Below are positions 36,797 to 48,469 of a DNA stretch of 64,000 nt, in pieces (the stretch's first letter is position 1; each line of letters begins with the position of its first letter). The notes beneath the pieces were generated by a model, which was not told the origin of the DNA, ran no database searches, and saw nothing but the letters and a program-made list of their open reading frames with translations. The DNA comes from Cochliopodium minus (lineage: Eukaryota; Discosea; Himatismenida; Cochliopodiidae). The translations under genes were made by a program, and so were the position numbers. The stretch spans positions 92,576 through 156,575 of the forward strand of contig JAMYWO010000031.1 in NCBI GenBank assembly GCA_024220525.1, given 5' to 3'.

Positions 36797-37450
36797 ATGA
36801 AAAATAATTTGATTTATCTCTTTGTCCTTTTTTTCATTTTTCATTGCTATTCCAAATGCAGCATCGATTCTGAGGATCCCATCTTTTTGACTAACAATGC
36901 TGTCAAATTATTCGAAAGCAATAGAGATGATGCTATTGAATGTCTATTGAAAGCCATCCAAATACGTAAATAACAAATCATCTTAAGATTATCATAATCA
37001 TACTTTTGCTTTATTGATTTATTTTTGCAAAAATAGAGCCCGATAAAGCACCACCATATTTCTATTTGGGAAGAATTGTAAGAGAGAATTTCCATTTTCA
37101 ATTGTTCAATGCATTTGATTTTTATCCTTTAACTTTTTTTGAACAGTATAAATTATCAAAAAATTTTGAAAAAGCAATGGAATATTATTCTCAAGCATAT
37201 GAATTGCACAAATCAAATAAAATTATTATCACCGATTTGGCTCAGCTCTATGCCATCAAGGGAGATTACACCAAATCGATTGAGTTGATGGAAGAAGGGA
37301 TCAAATATCATCCAAAAGAGGCTAATCTCTTCCACAATATTGGAAATCTATATCATTTGAATATAGGTGATCTAGAAAAGGCAGAATTTTACTATACTCA
37401 AGCTATCTATCACGATGAAAAGAAAAATTGGATTTTCAATTATCATTTGG
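36797..37450 (+). CDS. Secretory-pathway TPR-repeat protein, 3' end lost at an assembly ambiguity
   Basis: Exons 36797..36965, 37037..37077, 37147..37450 give 171 residues, then the frame is lost. N-terminal signal peptide (MKNNLIYLFVLFFIFHCYS). TPR helices follow: AIECLLKAIQIQPDKAPPYF, NFEKAMEYYSQAYELHKSNK, DYTKSIELMEEGIKYHPKEA, and LEKAEFYYTQAIYHDEKK. The last exon ends in phase 1 at 37450. Just downstream are an N (37472) and an (A/T) heptamer array, after which the sequence encodes an unrelated enzyme in an incompatible entry phase (2). The gene is therefore truncated either by an assembly join or by a real rearrangement. Confidence 0.7.
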
Positions 37451-37470
37451 GTAAAATTAAAATATTTCTT

Positions 37471-37552
37471 TNTTTTTATTTTTATTTTTTATTTTTTATT
37501 TTTTATTTTTTATTTTTTATTTTTTATTTTTTATTTTTTATTTTTTATTAAT
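37471..37552. repeat. (TATTTTT)n array with an ambiguous base at the left edge
   Basis: Tandem TTTTTTA heptamers begin beside the N at 37472 and separate the truncated TPR gene from the carrier-reductase exons. Similar arrays fill many introns of the neighbouring multidomain genes, making a misjoin easy. Confidence 0.85.
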
Positions 37553-37562
37553 TCAATAAAAG

Positions 37563-40462
37563 GGGAATAGAAAATGACGAAAGCATCATGGACACTACTT
37601 TCTCAGAGATAGGAATAGACAGTGTATCCATCGTGAGGCTCACTACAGAATTATCCGAAAGATACAAAGTGAAGTTTCTTGTTGGGACGTTCCTTTCCAA
37701 AACACGTAAATCTATTTTTATTTTTTATTTTTTATTTTTTATTTTTTTAATTTTTAATAATTAAATTTTATCAATTTTTATATATTGTTTTTATTTTTAT
37801 TTTTATTTTTATTTATTTTATTTTTATTTTTATTTTTATTTTTATTTATTTTATTTTTATTTTTATTTTTATTATTTATTTTTATTTTATTTTTATTTTT
37901 ATTTTTTTTATTTTTTTTAATTTTTTATTTTTTATTTTTATTTTTCATTCAATTTTAAACTATTTTTTTTATTCAGCGAAAGAAGTTTGTGATCTAGTTC
38001 TTCTCCACAGCATCAACTCTAAAAATGACAACGAAAAAATAGTTTTGATCGAAGAAATGAATGAGGAAGTAGACTGGGAAGAAGAGACCTGCATCGATGT
38101 CCATTTTGCTGAACTCATTCAAAAAGCCCATCCTTTTAAATTGGGGATTCTTCAACAGAGCAACTGTACAATCCTTTTAACTGGTAAAGATGAATGTCCA
38201 TTCGATTAAAAAAAATTTTATTTTTTCTTTTTATTATTTTGAAATATTTTTAAAATATTATTTTGAAATAATTTTTAAAATGATATTTTTAATTATATTG
38301 AAATAAAAAATTTAAATATTTGGAAATGAAATTTTAAAATTTCTTCATTTTTTGAATTTTTAAAAAAATGTTACAAAAAATATTTACAAAATCATAGAAA
38401 AATAATTTTTTTGAACATTGTGAATTTTATAAACATAAAAAATTATATCAAAAATAAAAATAAAAATTAATTAAAAATAAAATTAATAAGATAAAATAAT
38501 AAAATAAATAACATAATAAAATAAATAATGAAAATTTAAAATAAATAAATAATGAAAAATAACAAATAATAAAAATAAAAAATAAAAAATAAAAAATAAA
38601 AAATAATAAAAATAAAATAAAATAAAAATAAAATATGATGAAATTAATAAAAAAAACTTTTAAAAAATATTTTTACGATTAAACCTAATTATTTTTATAT
38701 ATCAAAAAAACAAAAATTTTTTTTTTAAATTTATTTTAGGAGGAAATGGGTTTTTAGGAGCATATTTGCTGCACGAAATTCTCTCGAAGAAAAACTATTG
38801 CAAGAAATTGTACTGCTTGGTCAGGGGGGAAGATGTGGAACAAGCCAAAAAAAAACTTTTTCAAAATTATATTCTCTACTTTGGTACTACTGATATGCCA
38901 CACAAAGGTAAAAAAAAATTAAGTTTGTAAAAATAAAAATGGAAAATAAAAAATAAAAAATAAAAAATAAAAAATAAAAAATAAAAAATAAAAAATAAAA
39001 AATAAAAAATAAAAAATAAAAAAAAATTGAAAATATTAAAAATTAATTAATATGAAATAATTTTTTATTTTTATCAGATTTGGTGGAAATAGTGTTGGGG
39101 GACCTTTCTGAAGAAAACTTGGGAATAAACAAAGAAGTATATGACAATCTCTGCAAAGAAGTGGATGTGGTATACCACAATGGAGCACAAATAAACAGCA
39201 TTTTGCCATATTCTGTTCTAAGAAAACCTAATTTGTTGGGAACAAAGTATATTCTTAACTTGTGTGTAACAAGCAGAGTTAAATTGTTGGTTTATGTAAA
39301 TTTTTTAAAATTATTTTTTCATTTTTATTTTTTCATTTTTTTTATTTTTTTATTTTTTCATTTTTTTTATTTTTTTATTTTTTCATTTTTTCATTTTTTT
39401 ATTTTTTTAATTTTAATTTTTTAAATTATTTTTTATTTTTTTTAAAAAAGGTTTCTACGATTTCAGTTTATTACAACCAAATGCTTTTCCACAAGGAAGA
39501 TGAAATTTTTACCATAGAGGAACTTCCCAAAATGTCCGCCTACGCTTCTTCAAAGAGATGTGCAGAGATAGTCCTTCAAAATATTTCCAAATCGTACCCT
39601 TCTTTTCCCTTGTTAATATTTAGGCCTGGTTAAATTTAAATTTTTATTTTTATTTTTCATTTAAATTGAAATTTTTATTTTATTATTTTTTTCTTATTAA
39701 TGAATTATTTTTAAAAAGTGTTTTATTTTTTTTTTATTTTTTTAAATTGAAATAAGGTACAATTTGTGGTGATACTACTTATGGAGGTTGTAACAGTAAA
39801 GATTTTGTCAATATAGTAAAAAATACAAAAAAGATTTTTCATGTTAATTAACCATTAAATTTGAACGAAATTAGTTCATTCAAGGAATTATCCAATGTAA
39901 CAGGTCACCAAAATTAAATAATGATCCAAAATTGAGTATGGTAAATATTACTAATTATTTTCTAAAAATTTTTTTTTTTTATTTTTATTCATTTTTAAAA
40001 TACTCACTTTGTACAATGACAGATCCCCGTAGACTGGGTTTCCAAGAATATAGTCCACCTTAGTTCTGAAACGTTGGAAAAATCTCTCCAATTAAAACAC
40101 TTCAACGTTTTGAATGATTCTAAAAACTGTATTTCTTTAAGTTCTCTCGTTCGCTGTATCAATTCATTGGGGCAAAAATTTTAAAATTTCTAAAATAATT
40201 ATTTTTATTTAAATTATTATTTTTATTTTAAAAAAGGTATTCCATCGATTCAGTCCCTTATGAAGATTGGAAAAAGTACATCTTCTCTTTCAAAAGTGAG
40301 AAAGAAAACGCCCTCTACCCCCTTCTCTCCAAATTTAAAGGAGTTTCCTTCCCTTTCAAATCGGACGACTCTGTCTTCGAAAAGAAGAACTTGCAAAGCT
40401 TACAACAAAGTGATCTCCCCACAATCACTGAAAATTTTGTGAAAAATTGGGTATTTTTTTAA
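37563..40462 (+). CDS. Carrier protein + thioester reductase (3' half of a ZZ-carboxylic-acid-reductase-like gene)
   Basis: About eight exons, from 37563 to TAA at 40460-40462. The first encodes a phosphopantetheine carrier domain (GIDSVSIVRL with the attachment Ser). The rest encode a thioester reductase (extended SDR): NADPH loop LLTGGNGFLGAYLL, VVYHNGAQINSILPYSVLR, VSTISVY, the YASSK catalytic Tyr/Lys, then FRPGTICGD, IPVDWVSKNIV and a C-terminal NALYPLLSKF module. It reduces carrier-bound acyl thioesters to aldehydes (or alcohols). The ZZ and adenylation domains seen in the two paralogues are missing. The first exon is entered in phase 2, exactly as the last exon of the copy at 60245-63894 is left. 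Introns are packed with (TTTTTA)n or (AAAAAT)n. It converges with the complete minus-strand copy, about 180 bp between stops. Confidence 0.75.
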
Positions 40463-40645
40463 ACAATTTAATTTTTTTTTTGTAAATATTGAACATAATT
40501 TCAGGTTTATTTCTTTCAAAAATGTGATTTGATTCCGCTTTCTACACTTTAAAACTAATTTTTGGGTAATCCAATGATTTTGCAATCTTGGAAGAATTTA
40601 ACCTATGAAATTTTATTAAAAAGTTTCTAATTTTAGAAATTGTTT

Positions 40646-43600
40646 TCAGTTTACCCAAAGAGAAATAATTTTGTTCGATATTTTTGGAGGATCACTTTTT
40701 TGTAATGTTTCAAGATTTGTTTTGTTGAAGTAGTTTTCGTCAGAGTGAAAGGGAAAAACAGATCCTCCAAATTGTGAGATAATCGGAAACAAGACGTTTT
40801 CTTTTTCATTTTTGAATTTCTTGATCATTTCTTTCCATTTGTCAAAAGGAATTGTTTCAATTTCATATCTTTTTTTTTAAAAAAATGTAAAAAAAAAAAA
40901 AAAAATTAAAATTTATTAATCTGAATTTCTTTGCCCTATTGATTTGATATGGTCCACAATAGTGAAAAGGTTTAGACAACACTTTGTATTATTGAAAACA
41001 TTAAAGTTTTTCAGAATGAGAGCACTATCCAATCTCTCATGGGAAATGTGCACCACATTTTCGGAAACCCTTTTGGTTTGGAAAAAATATAATTTATTTT
41101 TAAATTAAAAAAATATTCTTAACATCCGTTTTGTCTCTGCTTACCAATCAACAGGAAGCATCGTTAAAGTTTGTTCTTTATCAACCTCTGGTGCTTTTCC
41201 ACATTGGATCATTCCCTGTAAAAACTGTCAGCAAAAAAAAATTGAAAACAAAAAAATTCTTTTGAAAAAAAACATTCTTTTTTTTACTTTGTTAATAGTA
41301 TCTTTGTTATTACATCTTCCAATTAAAGTGTCACCAGATAAAGTTCCACATCTAAAAACAAGGAGGGGAAATTTTTTGTGAAGTAATGAGAATTTTTGGA
41401 GGACTATTTCTGCTGCTCTTTTGGAGGCACCGTATGGAGACATGCTTGAAATTCCATTCGCGTTCAATTCTTGATCTTCTTTTATGGTCGTTCCAAAAAA
41501 GGTTTTTCCAAAAACAGAAAGTGTTGAAATCTAAATAATTTTTAAAAAAATAAAAAATAAAAAATAAAAAATAAAAAATAAAAAATAAAAAATAAAAAAT
41601 AAAAAATAAAATAATGAAAAAATAAATAAATAATTAAAAATAATCAAAAATAAAAAATAAAATAAAATTATACATAAATCAACAACTTTATTTTGTGTGT
41701 CACTGCAACTTCTAGTATGTTCTTGGTACCGACCAAATTTGCCAGTCTCATGACACTATAAGGCAAAACACCTCCAAAAACAAAATAAAAAAAAAACAAA
41801 AAACAAAAAATAAAATAAAATAAATAAAATCAAAAAATCAAAAAACAAAATATAAAATTAAAAATAAAGTGAAAAATATAAAAATATTAAATAAAAATGA
41901 AAAATGAAAAAATGAAAATTGAAAAAAAAAATTACTATTGACACTCGCACCATTTTGGTAAATGATGTCCACTTCTCGACAAATCTCCTCCCATTGTTCT
42001 TTGTTTAAACCCAAAAACTCCTTTCCCAGATCTCCACAAAAAACTCTGATTCTCTTTTTGTTTTCAGAAGAAATTTTGTGTTTGAAATAAAAAAGATGGT
42101 TTTCTTCTAGTTTTTGGATTGCCTTCTCTTCGTTTTGGGCTCTAATGAGGCAATAAATCTTTTCACAATAGTTTTGTTTGGAAAGAATTTCTTTGAGTAA
42201 ATGAGCTCCTAAAAAATTAAACATTGAGAAATGAAAAAAAATAAAAAAAATCAAAATAAAAAAATAAACACTGTCTATATCTCGCATATTTATATGGGGA
42301 ATATATTCATTCAAACACTCAAAATAAAAAATAAAAAAAAAAAATAAAAAATAAAAAATAAAAAATAAAAATTAAAAAATAAAAAATAAAAAAATAAAAA
42401 ATAAAAATAAAAATATGATAAAAATGTGTATGAAAAATAATGAATAAAAACCCAAAAAACCAGTAGATCCAGTCAAAAGAATGATATTTCCACTCTTCTT
42501 TGGAGAAAATTCTGAAGAGTTTTTGTAGTTAAGAATACATTTAGGAGGCACATTCAGCTCTTCTTCCCAATTTGTTTTGTCGTCTTCTTTATCCAAAACA
42601 AAAGATGTTTTGTCATTAAAAATATCTAGAACTAGATCACAGATCTCTTTCACTAAAAATCAAAAATAAAAAAAAATAACAAAAATAACGAAAAAAAAAA
42701 AAATTCTTGATAATAATAAAATTTTAAAAAATAAAAAAATAAACATAAATAAAAATAAATAAAAATAAATAAAAATAAATAAAAATAAATAAAAATAAAT
42801 AAAAAATAAAAAATAAAAATAAATAAAATTATAGAAAAAAAATAATAATTAAAATAAAAATAAAAAATTATACATAAAATAAAAATAAATTGAAAATATA
42901 TTTTAAATTATTAAAAAAATAAAAAATAAAAAATAAAAAAATGAAAAAACTGACCAGTTTTTGAGTAGAGAGTTCCAACTGGGAGTTTGACATTGAAAGT
43001 GTTTTTCAACTCGGATATGATTCTTACCGTGGATAAACTGTCGATCCCAATTTCCACAACGGTTTTGTTCATCAAACTTTCTTCTTTGTTTATTCCCCTT
43101 TAAAAAAAAAATAAATAAAATATAAGATAAAAATTAAAAAATGATTATAATAAATAAAAAATAATAAAAAATAATAAAAAATGAAAATAAATAAAAAAAT
43201 AAAAAAATAAAAAATATAACATAGTTTCACATATCAAATTAAAAATTCCGTTTTGTGTATGTTCGCTTTCAAAGCTATTATTATCTGATTCCTTTTTATT
43301 TATGTTGGAGTACATTTCAGACAAAATGTCATGGTATGTTTGTGACAAACCCAATCGTTTTGGCTTCATAGAAGGACTAATAAGTACATAATTAAAAAAA
43401 TGGAAAATAAAAAATATAAAATATAAAAAAAATAAAAAAAAATAAAAATCAAAATTTTGATTTAAAATTAAAAATAATTTTAAAGATTAAAAATAAAAAT
43501 AGTCACGTTAACAATCCATTGTCCGCAGTCCACTCTAATTTGGGTTCCAAATAAATGTCCCTTGGTATCTCAAAATTCTGTAGCTCTTTCTTTTTGCCCA

Positions 43601-46600
43601 GTTCTCTCAACTCGAAGCAAATTGTCTCTGAATAAAAATTTTAATTAAAAAAAAAATTAAAAATTAAAAATTTGAAATAAAATATAAAAAATTTGAAATA
43701 AAAATTTGAAATTTGAATAAAATGAATGAAAAATAATTTTTTAAAAACCTTTTAGTTTAGAATTGGACAAGATGAAATCCCATTCTTTAAAAGAAACTGT
43801 TTTTTCATTTTCAAATGAATAGTTTGGGTCAACAAAGTTTTTGAACCAATTAATACAAAATTGCTTATGAGGAATGACAACAGCAATGACGTAAGACTGG
43901 TTGATGTTGGCGTCGACGTAAATTGATTCGATGAATTTGTTTTGGATGAATATTGATTCCAGATATTCTGGAGCAACAAATACACTTTGAGAAAGTTTGA
44001 CCTTTTAAAAATAAAAATTATTGGAATTAACAAATAAAAAATAAAAAATAAAAAATGATAAAATAAAAAATATAAAATGAAAAATGATAAAAATAAAAAA
44101 ATTTTTATAATAAAAATCAAAAAAGATAAATAAAATTTAATCAAACACTAATTTTTTGAAAAAAAAAAAAAAGTTTATTACAAAATTTTTGAGCCTGTCT
44201 ATTACTTTGAGATGTTCTGTTTCCTTGTCATATTCCACAACATCACCAGTACTATTTTTTTTAAAATAAGGAAAAAAAAAAAGATCAAAAGATTTTGCAA
44301 TTTTACTTGAAATAGCCATCTGAATCAAAATTTTTGAGAGTATTTTCCTCGTCTTGATAGTATCCTGGTGACATTTCAAAAGTTTTCACCCTTTATTTTT
44401 TTGGCGAATAAAAAATAAAAGAAATAAAGTTAATAAATTCATTTTCTTCTCTTTGTTAAACCATAATAGTCCCCTTGCGTATGGCTTGTCGTTTGATGTG
44501 TACCCCATTTCTGGGACATCTTCTAACTTTACCAAAACTCCGCTTTTTTTTTTGTTGTTGGAAGCAACTCCTCCCACTTCAGTGATACCAAACCCTTTTT
44601 TTAAAATTAAAAAAATAAAAGCAAAAAATAAAATTAAATAACAAATAATCTTTTTTAAATATATTACCTTCAACAATAATACCTATTAAATAAATTAATT
44701 TCAAAATTAATTTAAATTATTTAAATAAAACATTATTTTACAATTAAAACATTTTTTCATCCATTTGATAACCTTTGATGAACACTATAGTAAAATGAAC
44801 ATCAGTTTTTTTTAAAATGAATAAATTTAAAAAAATTACTTTTGCTCCTCCAATACTGATATACTGTAGCCTATTCTTTAAAACAATAAATTTTTGTTTT
44901 TATTTTTTATTCTATTAAACTAATTTTTCAAAAATGTTCATACACCAAGACACTGCGAAAAAATTTTCATTAAATTCTTTTCCACAGATAATTTGAACAA
45001 AGGGTTGCTCAACTTTTTTTCGTTTAATTTATTCGAAACGAGGGAACAAAATTCTGAATATAAAGTGTTCCTATTTTTTTTTTTAATTTATTTACAAAAA
45101 AAAAAAAAGAAATTTAATGATGAAAGTAATACCAAACTCTGGGAGGAGCTGTGTTTGAAAGAGAATAACAAAAAAAAAACTGAAAGTCATCAAAAATTAC
45201 CTCCAAAATAACTGGGCGAAGTTAGTCTCACTTAAAGAAAGACATTAATTTTCTTTACAAAAAAAAAAAAACAATAATCTTCATGTGCAAAAAAAAAGAA
45301 TTACCTTCATGATAAAAAGACTCCATGTTCCCACTCCTAACAAATTAATTTAGTTAATAATAATATTTTTTAATAAAAATAATAATACCACAAAGCGATT
45401 CTCCCTCCATGTGATATGGAAGCAAATGACCTTTTAAACATTTTAAAAATGATATTTTTTGGAGCTTTTACAAAAAAATCCACCTTTTTCTTGAAGTTGC
45501 CCAGCTTAGGGGAGCAAAAACAAAAGATATTAATGAATGCTTCCTATTGAAAAATGAGTCGCTCTTTCCCAATTCTTTATTCATCATTTCATCGGTGATA
45601 ATGGACCCTTTGGGCATCCCAGTGGAACCTAAAAGAATTATTTAATTAAAATAAAAAAAATAAAAAAAAAATTCAAAAAAAAAATGCCTGATGTGTAAAT
45701 CAATGTAGTGATATCCTTGGGTTTTTTAGTGTTGATAAGCTTCCAATTTTCTTTTTTCAGCAACAACTCTTTAAACAATAAAATTTTAATTTTTGATTTT
45801 TTCAAAACGTCGATGTGGTCTTGAATGATGAACTCTTTGGTCTCTTGAGAGTCATCCATGTATACTAAGTACTCTAACAACTCACACTCATTTACAATGT
45901 TCATTACTTTTCCCAGTTGTTGCTTGTTAACGAAAAGCATTTTGAGTTTTGATTGGTTGATGGTAAAAGAACTAAAAAAAATAAAGTTCGTCATAAAAAT
46001 AAAAAATAAAAAATTTTAAAAAAAATTTTAAAAAATTAGAGATTCCAAATATTACAACAGTTTTAAATTTGTTAGTAAAAACTTTATATCCGCTAACAAA
46101 GTTGTAATATTTGGACATTTCTATTAAAAATTTTAAAAAAAAACATTTTTTCTTTTTACATTTGTGAACAAGTAAAAGAATAATGAATGGGCACAGAAAC
46201 GAAACCTCCAAATATACATGCAAAGTCCACAATGTACCACAAAAGACTGTTCTCACCTAATATCCCCACCAAGTTTTGTTTCTCGAGTAAGTCCAGCATC
46301 CCACTAGAAAGTGATCTGGACATCACATAACATTCTCCAGCTGTAACCCATTCATAATAATATTCTTTTGAGAAATTGGCCTAAAGTGTATTTATTTTAA
46401 AAATAATTTCGTTTCTTTTTATTTTTAGCTAAAATTATGAATGTCTCAAGGAATGAACTGATAGATTACAAACTTTTTCAAATATTTATCACGTATATAT
46501 GAATCATATTATGATTTTTAACTTTATTTCAAACTAGTAAAATTTTATCGAGTAAACAGTTTAAAATCAACGAGATATATCTTTTCATTTATGGATAGAT

Positions 46601-47569
46601 AGATTGAAAGATAGAGAATGATATAAAAATAATGCTAAATACCTCCGATTGAAAGAAATATTCATTAGATCTCTCAAGATTTTAATTTTGAATGGTATAT
46701 ACTTTTTTGATATGTTCCACGTATTTTTATATTTTCAAAAAATAATAATATGATAGATATAAATCTTATACACAAAGATATGAATTACTTTTAAATCATA
46801 GAAACAAAGATTTTATTGCTCTAAATTGTAACATCTTGTTCCTATAAATCAATCAAACCTGATATACTCTTCATCTTATTTTATTTTTATTTTATTTGAT
46901 TAAAAATTTATAGAGTGGGTTTGAAAAAGTTAAAAACCATCATATTGAATTGAATAAACAACTTCAGACATATTTTTCTTATGTGGTAAAACAAAAAATA
47001 AAATCATTTAAATGCATAAAGTTATAAAGTGACATATAAAAATGAGATATCAGATCTGATTTAAAAATAAAATTTACATATTCGACATCTTCTTCTATAA
47101 CTTGATCCAATACTCCATATTTGGGCCTATCCAATCCCAAAATCTCCAACTCGCCATCATTGAGATACTCCAAAGAAATGGGCTTCTGATCGCCCACACA
47201 TCTATCCCTCCTATTCTTCAGGATGCCAATCAATCTCTTCTCCTTATGTTCGTACAATCTATTCTCCAATGCATCTGCACAATTATTGAAATATCTGATC
47301 TCTCCAGTGAGAGATGGAGATAATTTGGTGAGTGCATGCTGATCCGTATGTTTTTTCTCTGAATAACAGCTTTCGCATATATCGAACGAATTGCTATCCA
47401 CATCGCAAAGGATGCAATAATATCTTGCTCCTCTTATTCCATTCCGACAGATATCACAATTGAACTTGCAAAATTCTTTTTGGATTTCTATCTTTGGGGC
47501 ATTATCATCTTGAATTGATTCTTTCTCACTTTCCATTTCCTTTTTCTCTCTTTTATTTGAATTTCCCAT
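40646..47569 (-). CDS. Complete ZZ zinc finger-adenylation-carrier-thioester reductase (carboxylic acid reductase-like)
   Basis: Starts MGNSNKREKK (possible N-myristoylation plus basic patch). Exon 1 (47569..47078) holds a ZZ zinc finger (FNCDICRNGIRGARYYC, DICESC, H..H). After a ~700-nt intron, exon 2 begins at 46380. The adenylation domain is split into many short exons: GENSLLWYIVDFACIFGGFV, LIYTSG/STGMPKGS, GFGITEVGGVAS, GDVVEYD, IDRLKNFV, and the NGLLTPSMK catalytic lysine region. A carrier domain follows (EIGIDSLSTVR), then the reductase: LLTGSTGFLGAHLL, IYQNGASVN, YGASKRAAE, FRCGTLSGD, MLPVDWVSENVV, ending SLWVN. Predicted chemistry: ATP-dependent acid activation, thioester loading, NADPH reduction to aldehyde. 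Intron arrays are (TTTTTA)n on the sense strand. The exact small-exon boundaries in 44.7-45.6 kb are uncertain. Confidence 0.78.
41533..41640. repeat. (AAAAAAT)n intron array in the ZZ-reductase gene
   Basis: Tandem AAAAAAT heptamers (sense strand TTTTTTA) fill the intron between two reductase exons of the minus-strand gene. Comparable arrays occur around 42320-42415, 42660-42950, 43380-43500 and 44035-44110 in the same gene, and 37709-37970, 38460-38660 and 38938-39025 in the converging copy. Confidence 0.8.
46045..46114. repeat. Two-step hairpin element, copy 1 (70 bp)
   Basis: Perfect outer arms of 14 bp (46045-46058 with 46101-46114) and an inner 8-bp stem (46068-46075 with 46093-46100). 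A 9-nt one-sided bulge separates the stems and a 17-nt loop closes the hairpin. It lies inside intron 2 of the complete ZZ-reductase gene. A second copy lies 1.6 kb away. Confidence 0.85.
46161..47077 (-). other. Long first intron (46381-47077) and second-exon surroundings of the ZZ-reductase gene
   Basis: The intron between the ZZ exon and the adenylation exon is about 697 nt, ten times the usual length here. It contains no recognisable ORF or RNA gene. The paralogue at 60245 has an intron at the same place (60695-60960, 266 nt), so the position is ancestral and the length has grown. Confidence 0.6.
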
Positions 47570-48469
47570 TATTTTTTTTTTTTTTTTTTTTTTTGAAATA
47601 AATAATGTTTATTAAGGCTTTTGGAATTTTTGACTAATTGCTCCTTTTATCGATGAGAGTATAGTATTTTGGACCTATATCCTTGTTTNTCCAAAAATAT
47701 TACAACAGTTTAAAATTTGTTAGTAAAAACTTTAAATCCGCTAACAAAGTTGTAATTTTTGGACATATCTAATTATGCAAATACATTTATTTTGTTGAAT
47801 AAATTCAAAAGATGTCGATTATATTTGTGAGATATTGAAAAGATGCCGAATATACACGATTATAATATATAATTATAGAAAAAATAATCATCATAATTTA
47901 TTCTAGGTTTTATAAAAAAATAAAATGCTTTTTAGAGGCATTCATTGTTTATAAGGGAAAAAATTTGTATTTGTATATTAGGATGAGATGGAAAATGTAT
48001 TTTTACCGCAAACAACAAACCCTTTGATTTTTTTTTTTTTGCAAGGGATAAAGGGACAAAAAACAAACTGAAAAAAAGAATAGAAGAGAAAAATTTAAAT
48101 GTTATGATTTTTGATTTTACTCCTTCTATTGAAAGGATAATCTATGAATTATTTAAATTTAATGAAAGCATATTCACAAGATTTTTCAATTCTTTTCATT
48201 TTGGAAATGATGAAACTATTGAGTTTTTTTTTTTTAACTAATTAATTTATCAAAAATATGAATATCACCCTTCATGTAATCTCTTCTTTCAAAAGAAAAA
48301 TAGATGGACAAACAAATACAACTGAAATGATCTTATGGAAGCACGAAAGTATATTTAAGATTTCTTAACTAGGTCAATATCGTGACATTTATCTCTAATT
48401 CAAAGTTCTTTAAATGTTTTATTAAATTCATCAATTTTTCAAAAAAAAAAAAAATTTGAAAATTCCGGA
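47570..48469. other. Intergenic region with hairpin element and an ambiguous base
   Basis: About 900 bp between two divergent genes. It holds a long poly-T/poly-A run just upstream of the ZZ-reductase start, an N at 47689 and hairpin copy 2 (47691-47762). No ORF or RNA gene is recognised in the rest. Confidence 0.6.
47691..47762. repeat. Two-step hairpin element, copy 2 (72 bp)
   Basis: Nearly identical to copy 1 at 46045-46114 in sequence, order of stems and orientation. The inner stem TTTGTTAG/CTAACAAA and loop (AAATCCG instead of TATATCCG at its end) are conserved. The outer arms differ by a few A/T bases. It directly follows an N at 47689. Confidence 0.85.
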
